Below are positions 33,611-46,261 of a DNA stretch of 64,000 nt, one piece after another. The DNA comes from Phytophthora sp. 'mugwort'. Taxonomy: Eukaryota; Oomycota; Peronosporomycetes; Peronosporales; Peronosporaceae. A program made the translations under genes and the position numbers. How positions within the stretch are numbered: the first letter of the stretch is position 1; each line of letters starts with the position of its first letter. Where the stretch lies: assembly GCA_033558025.1 (NCBI GenBank), contig JAUCEF010000005.1, forward strand, positions 6,448,001-6,512,000. Reading direction: 5' to 3'. A model generated the notes under the pieces. It ran no database searches, was not told where the DNA came from, and saw only the letters and a program-made list of their open reading frames with translations.

Positions 33611-36600
33611 CTATTTGATAGCCTTGCTGGATGTCTTCCCCGTCATCCGAGTCGAGGAGCTCGCGGCAAAGAGAGTGGATGCACCGTCGCTGATGTACCT
33701 GCTGTGGTCTTTTGTGTGCTGGATAAGAGCTCGCCACGCGCGACTTTGCTTCAGCAGCGTCGAGTTCCCGACGATCCACAGACTACTCTTGGCGCGAGTA
33801 ATAGCGACATTCATCCGCCGCTCGTCGGCCCAGAACGCGTCAAGGACGTCGTCTTCCTCGTCATTACGATGCTTGCGTCTCTTCTTCTTCCTGCGACCAG
33901 CGTAGCTTGTACGAACACATGAGTAGATGATGATCTCCTTCTCACGACCCTGAAAGCCGTCTACAGTGTTCACTTCAATGCCCAAATGGCGATCAAACTC
34001 TGTCTCCAGCTTGCCGATTGCACTGCGCACCTCGAAGATCTGTTGCTTGTATGGTGCGATAACACCGATGCGCTTCTTCCACTCGATACGTGGGAATTTA
34101 GTGAGGAGGCGACGAACGAGTTGGATCACGGCTTCGACCTCGCTCATGTTTCTTAGAGAGGTGGAGCCACTAACCTGACTTTGAGCTCCTTGTACATCCA
34201 GAAACAGCAAGGGCTTGAAAGCGCGATCACGGTGATAGTCCTGCGCAGTCCATTCCCGCATATTGTCATCCTGCACCAGTCGTCCGCCATAGAAATGGGA
34301 CGACGGAAACTCAGCGATTTCAGGGTGCATACGATATTGCTGGTTCAATAGCAACACAGGCGAGCCATTTTCCACAAGTCGCTGCTGCAAACTCCGATCG
34401 TAGCCCATGCTCACAAGTTTCTTCGATATCACCGTAGCCGGCAGCTGTCGATGATCGCCAACAAGCACCACTCGGTGCGGTCGGAACTTGAACGGGATGA
34501 GCGTACTCGCCTCGACAGCCTGTGCAGCTTCATCAATTATCAACGCATCAAAATCCTGAGCAAATTCACACATCGCCACCGATCCCGCGCCACTGAGCGT
34601 GCAAAACACAATCTGTGCATTCTTGATGATTGCCTGGCGTGTCTGCTTCACGGTAGGGAAAGTGTTGCGGTGCTTCGTCACTAAGCTTTCGAGGAGGACT
34701 TCTTCTACCTCGCGAGCGTATTTCCGCATTTTCTTACGGGTTTTCTTACTTTCGCTGGCTTCACGAGCCGCGGCCAAGCTCGATAGCTGCTGACTGCTTT
34801 CTGGACGACCAACACGCACGATACGGGGGCGATAAGCCTCACCCTTTTCACCATCAAATAAGCCTCCGCTGAGAACTCGTACCACAAGTTCGTCGACAGC
34901 AGCATTACTTGGTGCAGCCACGAGAACGCGAATCGAAGTTTCAGCCACAGTCTTCGACACCGCTGAGGTTCGTGCGCTTTGTAGTGACGCTCCCACTCGA
35001 ATACGCGCCGTACCCTTCGCTTGATGGAGGGTAGACAGACCCGCACCATCCAATAAGGCAGAGAGAAGTCCCAAAATCGTCTTGGTTTTACCTGTGCCGG
35101 GCTGTAAATTCACACAGTAACAAAACGAATATCGGTGGTAAGGTTCATGCCACACGAGCAGTCCAAAAACAAGAGAATATGGCCTACGGGTCCTTGAATA
35201 ATGACTCTGCTATCCTCGCCCAGACACCCGAGGATTGCCTGCACTTGCGAGTCATTGTAGTGCTTGTGCAGATACTGCAGTAAGCGTGGCGAAACGATCG
35301 AAGACGATGCCATGGATTTCTTCGGTGTTTCCTCTGCTTTGGTAGCAGGTACTAACAGTCCGCGTTGTAGTACTTGCTTGAAGTCATTAGGGAAAAACGA
35401 TACTGCCTTTATCGCCTGAAACTCACGCGCGCTTGTGGTTGTATTGTGTACTTGTTGCATCGACCACCGCCAGTTAGGCACCCGCTGATTCGAGAGGCAT
35501 AGTTCCGTCAACACGCTAAAGTTTTCCACTGCATCATCTCGATCTCGCTGTTGAGCGCGGATGAGCACACAGATTTGGTCACTTTCTCCAGATCCACCAC
35601 CTCCGCCCTTGCCTCCAAGCCCAGTCTTCCCTCCTACTGCGACAACCGAGTCGCACAGGACTACACCATAAACGCACATCTCATAGTTTTTCCAGCGAGG
35701 AGAGCGCAACAGTACCAGATCGCCACTCATGAAGTCTGATGCGGCCTTCTTGCTGAGCATAGAGGCATCAAACGTAAGGATGTAGTCGTTATTGTTGGAC
35801 GTGTTTCCGCTGAAGCCACTTTCAGAGAATATGGCGCCCAAACTCAGCCCCAATGACGGCATAGACAACCCTGGCATTCCGCAAGGCGATGCAGACGCGA
35901 GTGATAAGTGCCGGGTTGGGCCTGAGCCCCCACCACCTCTTCTGTTCGTGGTGTTGCTGACGGATGCAGCCAATTCTTCCATGATTGCCTCGAGCTGAAC
36001 ATTGCAATAGTCTTTGATTGACGAATACTGAGTTGGCAGCTTCCCGCCAGCATATTTTTGAAGGTGGACTGTCTTTTGCTCAGACCCACGGACATTTCTT
36101 CTTGGTGACATGTCCAGCAGGAAATCGTAGAATTCGTCTAACGTTGGCCAGAGCAACGAGTTCTTCACACTAGGTGGCTTTTTCGTGTTGGTAGCCGATA
36201 GACCCGGGGTCTTTCGTTTCTTTGAGTTGGATTTTACTGAAACCGCGGGCAATAACGTCGAGACAGCAACGCATTGAGCTGCCTTGGATTCTTGGAGATT
36301 GTCCATTAAGACACCCATTTCGGCGGCGCTACTGCTCCTAGACGACGTCTTCGTTTCTTTCTTCCGGCCAGAATTGCCTCCTGCTGCCCTCAAAGCGGCC
36401 TCCAATACATTCGAGCTCGGTTTGTGATCCGCTTCATCTTCTTCGCTTTCCGATTCCGGCTCTGATGACGAAGATGACATGGTAATAACCGGTCGCCGTT
36501 TCCCTCGGCTGACGCCGATGACTTCGTCTACGTCTGTTTCTTCCTCGTCGTTTGGTGCAGTGATTCGCTTGAAAATATCGCTGCTTGCTGGTGTACTTGG

Positions 36601-38835
36601 CGTCTGGGTTCTTCTAGGCTCGTCCGTACCCAATGTATCAGTTGGGTTTGAGTCGACAGGAGTAAATGGTGATAATGCGGGGTTCACCCTTCCTTCGAAG
36701 ACAGGGACAGTGTCATCCTCGTCGGCCTCTAATGCTTCCTCAGAATGAACTTTATACTCTGCGTAGTTTCCGTTATCAATTGTTGAACTTCGCCTAGCTC
36801 GAGAATCCTTCACCATTGATTCCTCCTCTTGGTGGTCTTCCTCCTTCTCATCTTCTTCATCGTCAGCTTCAGACATACTGACATCCGATACATCACCATC
36901 ATCGCTTCTAGTCGTGGCATTTACCAAGTGTTCGTCTACATTCTCTGTCGATGAAGGACGATCAATTGGCTGTGCTTTCTCATGTGGCGCAAACTCATTT
37001 CCGTAGTCTGTCGTAATTAGCTCTGTGGGAGAATAGTCACCTTTGCCACCACGCGTAGAATGATCGGACAGTGGAGTTAAAGACCCTAAGTCTTGCGATG
37101 TGACCGCACTTGACCGCTCTGACGCGTGCTCGGTCGTTTTTTTCAGCTCCGCAGCAGGCTCTTTGTCATCTTCAGGTTTGTATTGCCTTACGAGCAATTG
37201 TTTCTCCTCGTTGGTTAGAGCTGACGCATCCCCTTCGGTGTCTTCATTTTGTGGTTCTGGGTTTGTACTTGTACTTTCGGTAGAATGACTATCCGTAGCA
37301 AGTTCCGGTAATTGATCGCCCTCCAAGCCGAAGACTGTTTGCTTCATATCCTGGTCACTATCGCACCTGGCTAAATCCAAGTATCGAGCAGTAGGTCTAG
37401 TGACTGGGGCGTCTGATGAAGTGTCTTTGGGTGACGTCTTTGATTCATTTTTGCCGTCGCGAGCAGTGGATTCCTCTGGAGAACGAATAAGTTGTTCATC
37501 TGCAGGATCCTCTGTATGTATTGGCGATGTTACAGCAGCTTGGAGAAGCTCGTTGGACCGCCTAAGCCGTTCATTTTCTCGTCTCAAGCGTTCCATCTCT
37601 TCCAACATGTCAGGCGCCACCACCGCATCGGGCTCTGCTTCCTTGGTCTCCACCACTGCCTCCGTTCTCGATGGCTCAGCGTTCACAACCTGATGGGATT
37701 GTTGTTTCAGTTGCGGTTCTACAGGCACCGATATTGCTGGTTCCGGAGAGGCATCCGACGCTGGAAATCTAATTGGGGCTAACGAATTAGAATCAGTAAC
37801 AGCCACAGCTCCACTAGAGGGAGGTGATTTTTGAGGGGTTGCAAGCTTCCGTTCCACCTCTTCAAGCGCCATGGCAAACATGATATCTTCATCCACGTCA
37901 TCAGCAATGAACTCGTTCTTAACCGGGCTAGGCGGTGGAGCGGTTGACGAGGCAGGAGCTGTACCAGCCGAGAGAATCGTAGTTGGAAGTATATTTGCCG
38001 CATAGGCTTGCGTATCCTGGGTATGATTTTCAGGTATTGCCGATGTTGCCTCTATCCCAGATTGACCAGAAAGATTCTGTCCCTCCATAGCAGCAGCAGC
38101 AGAAATACCAGGACGAGCAGGCGATCCAACAGGGGCAATGACTGCTGTTGAGGCCACAGGAATAGAAGGAATGCCAATCGAAGGAATGGGAGTAACAGGA
38201 GCTGCGGCAACAGGAGCTGAAGTGACAGCACGAACAGGAGCAGTAGAAGAATGAGCAGGAATTATGGCAACAGGAGCACATGACGCAACAACCGCAGCAG
38301 ACTTGGTCTCACGACGCAGCGTCTGGATCCGGTACTCCACCCTCTCCTTCTGCTCTCGGTCTAGTTGCGCTTTCACGTCCGCCAGCGTCATCTTCGAGGC
38401 AGCAGTCTCCGTCGTCGCTCGCGTTGACATCTTTGCCGGCATCTTTTTATCAGTCGTCACGGTTTTAGCAGCCACAGTCTTCTTTGTAGTAGTACCTGCC
38501 TTCTTCACCGGTACCTTCTTCTCTGTTTTCTTCTTTGCAGTCATTCGAGACGTCGCCGTCTTCCGTGCAGCCGCAAGCTTAGTCGTTGTCGTCTTTGACT
38601 TGACTCGAGTCTTTGTCGCCTTCACGTCCTGCGTTAGGTCTTCCACTGTATTGGTCCCAGCAGCAGTTGCATCGCTGGGACCAGAGGCGGCTAGGCGCTT
38701 CTTAAACTCGCGCATGCCGACCTCGACGCTGACGAACTCGCTCTTGTCACGGCCCAAGCGACGTGGCTTCTTGCGCAGTGTGGCACTGGCCGCCGCCTTG
38801 CGCTTCTTGCCGTCGCCGCCGCTGTCTGCGTCCAT
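33611..38835 (-). CDS. SEN1/senataxin-type superfamily 1B RNA/DNA helicase
   Basis: Exon 1 is 38835-35188, the intron is 35187-35102 (GTAGGC...TTTACAG, 86 nt, splitting the Walker A), and exon 2 is 35101-33611; 1712 residues. Helicase motifs follow in order: Q-type DSQVQAI, Walker A GPPGTGKT at about 1215-1222, the APSNAAVDEL motif, the DEAA box at about 1406-1409, GDHRQLP, QYRMHPEI, TVDGFQGREK and NVAITRAK. These define the UPF1/SEN1 group, which unwinds RNA-DNA hybrids in transcription termination. The N-terminal 900 residues are low-complexity: an NLS-like KKRK and KKPRR start, Ala/Thr/Lys repeats, then Ser/Glu/Asp-rich stretches. An earlier in-frame ATG at 38931 would add 32 residues (MATLCWDSL...), which look less like coding sequence and contain a CTGCAG acceptor-like site. 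Confidence 0.92.
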
Positions 38836-39162
38836 GCGCGTCGAGCCGAGAGCCTGCAGACCAATGCGCCGTGATTGATGGGCACTATTGTATGAATTAC
38901 ATTTCAGCGAATCCCAGCAAAGTGTAGCCATTTATGAACCAATCCTGAGAGACCGATCTTTAGTGTGGCGCTCACCAGATCAAATTTAAGCGCGTGACGG
39001 TGCGACCGCGCGCTTAATATAGTCCGACATCATACAAATACCAAGTGATTTCACAAAGATAAGCGCGCGCTTGAGATCTCAGGCGCCTCGGTCTCCAGTC
39101 TTTTCAAGGCGCGCCCTCCATCAGTCCAGTCGCAGGAAGCGAAATCCCAAGTCAAGACGAAC
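38836..39162. promoter_or_regulatory. Divergent promoter region between helicase and RanBP1
   Basis: About 230-330 bp separate the two divergent starts. It contains GCGCGC-rich runs (AAGCGCGCGCTTGAG near 39060-39074 and AGCGCGTGACGG near 38989) and no open frame. A shared bidirectional promoter is inferred from layout only. Confidence 0.5.
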
Positions 39163-39866
39163 ATGTCCGAGGTCGAGAAGAAGGAGGAGACGACGCCCAA
39201 GGTGGTGGCTGACGAGGTTGACGCCGCCAAGGACCCGGAGTCCGAGGAGCCGCAGGCCTACTTTGAGCCCGTGGTTAAGCTCGACGAGGTTGAGGTCACC
39301 ACTGGCGAGGAGGAGGAGGAGGTCATCTTCAAGCAGTACGTTGCGTAGTTTTCGGCTCGTTTTGGAGCGTTATTTTCGATATTTTCACTAATTTCGGCAC
39401 CTGTATTTTTCAACGTTGCTTCAGACGCGCCAAGGCTTTCTGTTACCGCGAGTCGCTGCTGGACAAGGGCACGGGCAAGAAGACGTGGTGCGAGCGCGGC
39501 GTGGGCGATGTTCGCTTCCTCAAGCACAAGGAGCACCAGAAGGTGCGCATGCTCATGCGCCAGGAGAAGACCCACAAGATCCTGATTAACCACCTGGTGG
39601 AGTCGCGCACGGAGCTCTCGCCCAACATGGGCAGCGACCGCGCCTGGGTCTTTAGCTGCTACGACTTCGCCGAGGGCGTCGTGGAGACGCAGGTCTTCGC
39701 GCTGCGCTTCGGCAACGCCGAGAACGCCCAAAAGTTTAAGGAGGCGCACGACGTCGCCAAGGCCAACAACAAGAAGCTCGAGGAGGGCGCCGATGCCGCC
39801 GATACGTCGGCAGGTGACGACGCTGCCAAGGCGCTCGAGTCGCTGGACGTCAAGAAGGACGAATAG
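39163..39866 (+). CDS. Ran-binding protein 1 (RanBP1)
   Basis: A cytosolic cofactor that binds Ran-GTP and promotes RanGAP-driven hydrolysis in nuclear transport. Exon 1 is 39163-39335, the intron is 39336-39424 (GTACGT...TTCAG, 89 nt), and exon 2 is 39425-39866; 204 residues. The Ran-binding domain spans about 42-170: YFEPVVKLDEVEV, EEEEEVIFKQRAKAFCYR, WCERGVGDVRFLKHKE, VRMLMRQEKTHKILINH, and WVFSCYDFAEG with VFALRFGNAENAQKFKEA. The acidic N terminus and the Ala/Asp-rich C-terminal tail are typical of family members. The length is close to that of animal and yeast RanBP1. Confidence 0.95.
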
Positions 39867-40184
39867 ACACGAGGCGAGGGACATTCGGCGCACGCCAATG
39901 CGTATAATGGACGGCCTTACAAGAGTGAGTCCAGAAGTGACGCAGTGGCTTGGGTGAACACAGGATCAGGCACCGGCAGGTGGAGCTGCGAATAGGGACT
40001 CAGGACAGGTCAACGACATGGTGACGGAGTGTGGACTGATGTTGGTTGGCGTCCCTGCTGAGGCTTGGCTCTTCTTAAGTTTTTTTCTTCATTTACTACC
40101 TTTCCAGACCATACACCTCGTCTTCTGCGCGTTTAGCTTGTGTTTCGGAGTGAGAAGATGCAGTGACGCTTAGAGTGATATGGT
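39867..40184. other. Convergent 3' flanks of RanBP1 and SLC35F-like gene
   Basis: 318 bp with no open frame or RNA gene that I can support. It holds a TTTTTTTCTT run near 40081-40090 and presumably both 3' UTRs. Confidence 0.5.
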
Positions 40185-41516
40185 CTATGGTTCTGCAGGT
40201 AAGAGGAGATCGATGGAGTCGTCCTGGACGTCAAACGGATCCTTGCAGCTTGTTGCAGTGGTGGGTGGCGCTGACCGGTTGTATACTGAGACGCCCACGA
40301 TGATGAGGGAAAAACCCACGAAGTAGAGACTACTGAGCTCTTCGTTGAACAGGTACTTGGCTGCCACAACGGCGAAGAAGTCGGACGTGAGCAGCGACAA
40401 GTTGAAGACAGCGGCGTCGCCAGTGGTAAGGAAAACCTGCGCGTATCCATCCGCGTTTAGATCACGTGTCTTGTTAAGCATATCTATCATGCACACGTAC
40501 CGACGTCGACGTGTACATGACGAATAGTGTGATGATGTAGCCAAGCAAACACAGCACACTGGGCCAAGTCCTGTGCAAGCACATTGTGAATGAGTTACTA
40601 CCACGCCCTTGACTAATGCAGAGATACATAACTGTACCATTCCACGGCACGGACTATGTCTCCTTCATAGTACGCCGCCTGTATTGAGCTGATGAGGAAG
40701 CCGAAGAGACCGACCAAGCCAAGGAATTCCATCTGCAAGCATCGTCAACTTAGCACAATTTCATAAAACAAAACCACGCACAACAAACAGCAGCTACTCA
40801 CGCGTCGGTTCTCTTTCTTGACGAGGTACTCCTGCCCCACATTCGAGCAGGCGTAGACAGCGCTACCAAGCAGACACAAAAAGTCTCCATACAGCGCCGA
40901 GACGTCCCACGACGCCTTGAGCATCGTATCCTGGTCTCGAATCATGTCCGAGATGACCAGCACGCTGATACCCACAAGACAGAAGAGCACCGCAACGATG
41001 TGCGAGCGCGTGTACTTGGCTCTTAGAAACACCGTCGACAGCAACATCACCACTGGAATGGTGAAACAGTCCAGCAGCATGACGCTCGAGATGGACGTAT
41101 ATTTGTACGCGCAGACCACTAAAAAGTTGCCCTCCACATCAGCGAACGCCAGCAGCAGATACTGCCACAACGGGATCTCCAGCTTGTAGCCTCGTTGGCG
41201 TTGGAACCGCATGACGGGGTCCACTAAATACACACATAGCAGCAGATAATTGCCGGCACTTTGTGTCACGGGAATCTGGATCTGTACGCGATAAAAAAAT
41301 CCACAACGTCAACATGCGTAAGTTTTTATCACAATATCGTCGGACTCGTCGCTGTGGCGTATTCGAGCGCAGACTCACCTGGAACGACCCGTTCAACAGC
41401 TGAGAGAAGACGCCAGTGCATGCAATTAATACCGAGATGAACTGGCCGAGAATTAACACTCGGTTCTTGGCATACACGGCCGAGCACGAAGAGCTCCTGC
41501 AGCCATCGGTCGTCAT
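40185..41516 (-). CDS. SLC35F1/F2/F6-type membrane transporter (drug/metabolite transporter superfamily)
   Basis: Five exons: 41516-41379, 41281-40802, 40732-40638, 40570-40501 and 40436-40185; 344 residues. All four introns (97, 69, 67 and 64 nt) have GTGAGT, GTACAG or GTACGT donors and CAG acceptors, and keep the frame. The protein is a string of about ten hydrophobic segments, starting LILGQFISVLIACTGVF and including LLLAFADVEGNFLVVCAYKYTS, the signature region of the SLC35F (DUF914) group, SVMLLDCFTIPVVMLLS, and SLYFVGFSLIIVGVSVYN. Such carriers sit in Golgi or other endomembranes; the substrate is not known. Only 108 bp lie between its ATG and the stop of the homeodomain gene upstream. 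Confidence 0.92.
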
Positions 41517-41624
41517 TGCACTTGTGTCCGCTGATTATTTTTTTTTTATGATGTGCCAGTTTTATGGTACAATTGAAGCTGCAGGCAAAGCTGTATTTCT
41601 ATCATGGTTCCTGTCTGTACGGGC

Positions 41625-42635
41625 CTACAGCTTGTGATAGGGCTCTTCGATCTTCTTGACCATCTTGTCGTAGAGGGTGCAGTTGCCAGCCTGCTTCTCC
41701 GCCATCAGTCGGCTGAGCATGGGCTTCCACTTGCGACCACGAGTATTAATGAACCAGTTGTTCACCTGCTCCAGCGTGATGCCTCCTTCCTGCGCCAAAC
41801 ACTCCTTCTCCTCCTCCGTCGGGTACGGATGGTGCAAGTTGTGCTCGAACCAGTCTTGCATCAGCTTCTTCGACAACTTGGACAAACTGGAGCGTTTCTT
41901 GGGCATAGTATTGCGAGCTGCGAGCTCCATAGCGTACGGAGACACTTGCGAGAGTGACATGGTGAGCGGCGCCAGGATATCCACCCCTTGTCCAGTATTC
42001 GTGGACAGTGGCTCTTGCTGTTGTTGGTGCTGCAGCATTCGTCTCTCGCCCCACTCGTGCAGTTGACGACCTGTCTGCTCGTATCGAGCCTTGATGGTGG
42101 GGTCTCCCACCTGCTCAGCCGCGTCAGCCATGTTCTGCATCGCTACCGCCTGCATGTACTGCGATCTGCTGGCAGAGAAGCCATCGCTGCTTCCATCAAA
42201 GCTCTGATAGCTCATTGGGTCGCTTGGCATCGCCTCAATCGACAGTACGAGCGGGTCGACGGCACCAGGGTGGATCTTTACAGCCGAGTTGTTCGCGAGC
42301 ATTAGCAGTCGTTGGTAGCTTTCGTTCGCTTGGAAGGCCTGGTCCTCCAGTAAGCGCTTACGACTCTGCTCCACAGGTGTCAACCTATCTTGCTTGGTTG
42401 GTCTCGACGGTGGAGCTGCAGATCTGCATTGAATTGGCGCAAGCTCTGCCAGCATCAACTTCAGGTCCTGCTGCAGACCTTCCGCTTTCACCACGATACC
42501 GCCTCGTGAAGAACGTAGTGGTGGCCTCTTGTGCACCACGCTTGCCCCTTTCATTACGACTGCAGATGTGGCAAGACACTTGGGATCCCGCCGCTGGTGG
42601 CCCGGGACGTAGTTGGCGCGATTCGGGAATGTCAT
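41625..42635 (-). CDS. TALE-class homeodomain transcription factor
   Basis: A single-exon gene of 336 residues starting at a good ATG (MTFPNRANYVPG). The homeodomain is at about 246-306: an Arg/Lys-rich arm (MPKKRSSLSKLSKKLM), HNLHHPYPTEEEKECLAQEG with the three-residue loop extension PYP of the TALE class, and recognition helix VNNWFINTRGRKW. It should bind DNA in the nucleus. The N-terminal half is Gln/Ser-rich with no second known domain such as MEIS or KNOX that I can recognise. Confidence 0.93.
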   Translation of the reverse strand: MTFPNRANYVPGHQRRDPKCLATSAVVMKGASVVHKRPPLRSSRGGIVVKAEGLQQDLKLMLAELAPIQCRSAAPPSRPTKQDRLTPVEQSRKRLLEDQAFQANESYQRLLMLANNSAVKIHPGAVDPLVLSIEAMPSDPMSYQSFDGSSDGFSASRSQYMQAVAMQNMADAAEQVGDPTIKARYEQTGRQLHEWGERRMLQHQQQQEPLSTNTGQGVDILAPLTMSLSQVSPYAMELAARNTMPKKRSSLSKLSKKLMQDWFEHNLHHPYPTEEEKECLAQEGGITLEQVNNWFINTRGRKWKPMLSRLMAEKQAGNCTLYDKMVKKIEEPYHKL

Positions 42636-43598
42636 GGCGCACGAGAGAGTAAATTTGCAAATGGAACTCGGAGAAAGGGTCGACTTGGTGTCTGTGACCC
42701 AAAGTGATTGATAGAAAGTGACTACATGTACGACACAAGAGTTTTGTTAGGTAAGTTCAAGGTTAGAAGCTACTAAGTGCTTCGGCTCCTGTAGCTGCGG
42801 CTTCCGAACGAACCGAACGTGTGACTTCGGATTGTTCTCGAGTAAGAAAAGCTGTTTCTTCAATCATGTGCGACTCCTACTTGGAGCTTGACCATGAGCC
42901 AAGTCTGAAAATGTTCCTCCTCATGAGCGAACGAAGACGCAGTCGAGCTAGACGTACTGAAGCCTTCTTATGGATCACCGTCTGATTTGAGCCCGTCACG
43001 GTCTTCACTCTCATTGTCAATGTCGACTTTTCCACGTAAGTAGGACGAAGGACATTAGGGACCGCTTACTGTCTACCGTGTTTTCCCCACTTGCTTAGCG
43101 TTTTTCTGGAATGTCGCTAGGCACCTGTGTAGCCTTGAAGCAACCTCATCTTCGTAAGACATTTGCGGCAAAAGTCGGATGACATGGCTGTAATATTGCC
43201 GAGCGATAACGTTTTCCCGATACCGGCATTTTTTGGCCAGACTTTCGAAGAAGGAGGAGCTTCTTTGCAGATGCGGTAGGCTTTCCTCATCAGCTGCATT
43301 GCCTACAAGTGACAAACATCACTAGCGCAAGCTTTTTGGACCGTTAACAAATACCAGCGGGATGTCCACCACTGATTTCATTACAAAGTACCGACATTGA
43401 TCTCTCCGTCCTGTGGACATTAATCTCATCTTCCAGCTTATCAAACATTTAGCACAACGACACGACCTGCGCATGCTGGTGCGCCAATCTGTTGACAGCT
43501 CCACCGCATGACCAGGGTTCTTAAATCCTAAGTCAGTAAATATTGGTTGGGAGGGATGGCAACGCCACGGGGAGGTATTATGGGATTTGGGGATTTAT
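42636..43598. other. Intergenic DNA between the homeodomain gene and the YR element
   Basis: It holds the 5' flank of the homeodomain gene, then DNA with two short minus-strand frames (43073-43315 and 43322-43504) that have no recognisable domain and may be fragments of one decayed coding region. Nothing else is supported. Confidence 0.5.
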
Positions 43599-43774
43599 GC
43601 TGTATTCCATGGTGAAGCCAGGGAATTATGTTTTCCACTTCAAGTTGTAGTTCCGGTATACCAGAGCATACTGGTATATCTGCGGATATCCGGGGCGCTT
43701 TCCAGGGACCACCCGATGGGCGTGGCGTTCTCCCCTCACTTCTATTCCAGAAGAACGCCACGCAAGCAAGAAAG
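43599..43774 (+). repeat. A1 terminal repeat of YR element
   Basis: Runs from GCTGTATTCCATG to GCAAGCAAGAAA. It matches 49240-49414 over its whole length, with roughly one change per ten bases and conserved blocks such as GGGAATTATGTTTTCCACTT and CCAGGGACCACCCGATGG. Confidence 0.9.
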
Positions 43775-43801
43775 AAGGGGGTCTCTTCTCTCGAGTAAGA
43801 C

Positions 43802-46010
43802 ATGCTCAGCCGCGGAAACACCGACCAAGCCAGTGCTCCTAGTTCGCCCTCATCCAGAGCCGACAGGTCTCCTACGGATAGCCATCCCCCAGCTGCTCCT
43901 GCATCTGCCGCTCCTGACGTCGTGGACGTCACTGGTGCGGAAGCCCCGAGGCCTACGGCGCTTATGCGGCGCACGAGCGAGCCTGCACCTCTGCGAACGC
44001 GCAAGCGCGCCACCGAAGGCGGTTTCCAGCGACGGTTGGGCGGAGGCCCGTAAGGGCAAGAAGAAGCTGGAGAGGCACCTCACAACCGCCGCATAGCCTT
44101 GACGCCGCAGAAGTCCACCAGCGACGGCCACCACGACTCGGAGTCCGACCTGGAGGGCAAGCCACCGCCCCCCCCAGCGAAGAATGGGCGAAAGACACCG
44201 GTGAATGCGAAGGTGGGCGCTCCCACGAAGCGGGCGTCGGCTGCGACAAGAGCCGACGGCGGGTTCGACTTGAACTCGTTCATGGCCTCGTTCAAGACTG
44301 GCACCGCGCAAGAGGAGAGCACCGCGGCCGAAGATGCCTGAAGTAGCTACCGGTGCTACGCAAGACAACTCCGACATGCGGGCCCAGTTTTAAGTGCAGA
44401 AGGATGAGGTTGAGCGCCTTCGAGCTCTGATAGCTGGTCAAGCGCATACAGGGGCTCTAAAGTCCCGCGGCAGTTTGTCTGCACGCTGCCGTCGGCTCCG
44501 ACGTCCCCGAACACCAAGGGAGAGATGCCGCCGGCCGAGTCTGCTATTTGACAACTGCAAGCTTCTCAGAAGGTGCCAAGAAGGCGAAAGGCGAATACAG
44601 TCCGCCGCAAGTCGCATTTTCGGGGCGTTTGGTACGGAAACAGGTAAGCCCATGTCTGCGATATCATAGGTGTTGGGAATGCGGGAGCTCGAGTCGGCCA
44701 AGTTTCGAACGACGGCCGCCGTTCTGATGGCGATCTTCAGCGGCTATCTGGGATCGCGCGGTCTGACGGTGCTGCACTTCAAGGAATCGTCGGAGATGGC
44801 GACGCTGGAAGACGGATCAACGAGTGCCAACTTCTCCAGCGACTTCATCCCATCGGCATCACTGCCTCCGGCTAGGGTCAACTGCGCCCCCTACGAAGAC
44901 ATCATGGATGCTCTCCACGGCCTGACCGCGTTCGGGCAGGAGCTGTGGTACGAGCACATGCGTAAGCTCACTTCGCGCTTGCGCAACTTCGTGGCCAAGA
45001 ATGAGTCGGTCGACCCAGAGAACACTCCAGCGCGCGTCCGATTGACGCTGCTGTATGTGAACAAGTTGATGGGTACCGCACTAGGTTACATGCAGCTGGA
45101 CGATCCGCAGTGGTGGAGCGGCTTTTACGCAGCCCTACGCGCTACTGACTACCAGTCGCCGATGGGGACGATGGCGCTGGTTGGTGTTCTCTCCCAGAAA
45201 ATGCGATTGAAGTCGGAGACACCGAGGTGGTGACGAGGAGCGACGCAGTTCGTAAAGACACCGCCCGGCGCCCAGCTATCCCGGACGCCATCCGCCGCCT
45301 CGCCTCGATGGATCGCAGAGGTCAAGAACCGTGCCCTCAACTTGGCCGGTCTCCCATGTTCGGGCGGCAGCCGGGCCCGCTGTGACAATCCTCGCCGCGT
45401 GCACAGTTGGGCGGAACCACTCCCGGCGCGCTTGAAGGAGTGCGTAGATCGCACGTATGGCCTTCGTCCCTCCAACGAGGCTGAACGTCGCTGATGATGC
45501 TGTACGGATGGCAGCTCTACATCCCCACGGTCTGAGTCGCAGGCTAAGCAGAATAATACACGAAGTACTGCTGAGAATCTGCCTACGAGCAATGATGTTC
45601 GGGCGCCTGGCCCAGCGCCCAATCCGCGCAACACAACACGCGGGGAGGCGGTTACGGTGGGAGCGAAGGGGCGGGGGATAAATTCGGCGCGCGGGCGGAA
45701 CTTTTTCCCTGAGGACGTCTGTCTCTTCGTCCGACCTCGTCGACTATCCGAACACCAGGCTCACCGGGTGGCCAGAAGGACCTCCCCGAAGCAGGTACTA
45801 CCTGCGCTATCACTCCGGCCTTACGGTTCGGGTCGGCTATACAGCCTTCCCCAGGTATTCAGCTACCCTAGGCTATACAGTCCGGGCCGACCATACAGTC
45901 GCCCACGGCCATACGGTCAGTGCCGGTCATACAGCCGGCACACTCATCACACTCACCATGCAAAGTGTTACTTTGGTCAAATTCACAACGTCCTACTGTG
46001 CCAGAGATAG
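43802..46010 (+). pseudogene. Gag-like ORF1 remnants of YR element
   Basis: The frames are discontinuous. 43802-44053 and 44099-44341 are Pro/Ala/Arg-rich and low in complexity. 44670-45233 is the best preserved block (ESAKFRTTAAVLMAIFSGYL to the end) with a globular look, typical of the structural protein of oomycete YR elements. 45657-46010 holds a Tyr/Arg/Ser-rich repeat. Assignment rests on position upstream of the reverse transcriptase and on sequence character, not on a catalytic motif. Confidence 0.6.
45780..45950 (+). repeat. Degenerate minisatellite in gag-like region
   Basis: About six imperfect copies of an 18-21-bp unit built around CCATACAGTC or GCTATACAG. In one frame it encodes a Tyr-Ser-Arg-Pro-Gly repeat (RPYSRPRPYG), possibly a nucleic-acid-binding tail. 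Confidence 0.6.
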
Positions 46011-46261
46011 AGGGCGCTATATTGGGAATCCTCGGCGAGAGCCCCACGGTGGACAGAGTCAAGTCAATGGCTATTGCTGCACTACGTCCAATCTACCTGC
46101 GTCCCGCCGTCAGCGTCAAGGAGGCACCAACGATGCACGCAAACGCCCCCACAAGAGGTGACTTGATGCACCTGACACGCAGAGTACGCTGGCTCAAGAC
46201 ATGACAAAATTGGGCATCACGCTTCCGCTGACCGGCCACCCCCATTTCTCGCCCGGGATCA

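Noticed and set aside
33611..35155. Stand-alone 514-codon helicase gene
   Set aside because: It begins within the Walker A motif; splicing 35188 to 35101 restores GPPGTGKT with the upstream exon.
38264..38878. 204-codon plus-strand frame
   Set aside because: Antisense to the Lys/Ala/Thr-rich N terminus of the SEN1-type helicase; no domain.
45780..45950. CRISPR-like array
   Set aside because: The repeats are degenerate, have no unique spacers of constant length and lie in a coding frame of the retroelement.
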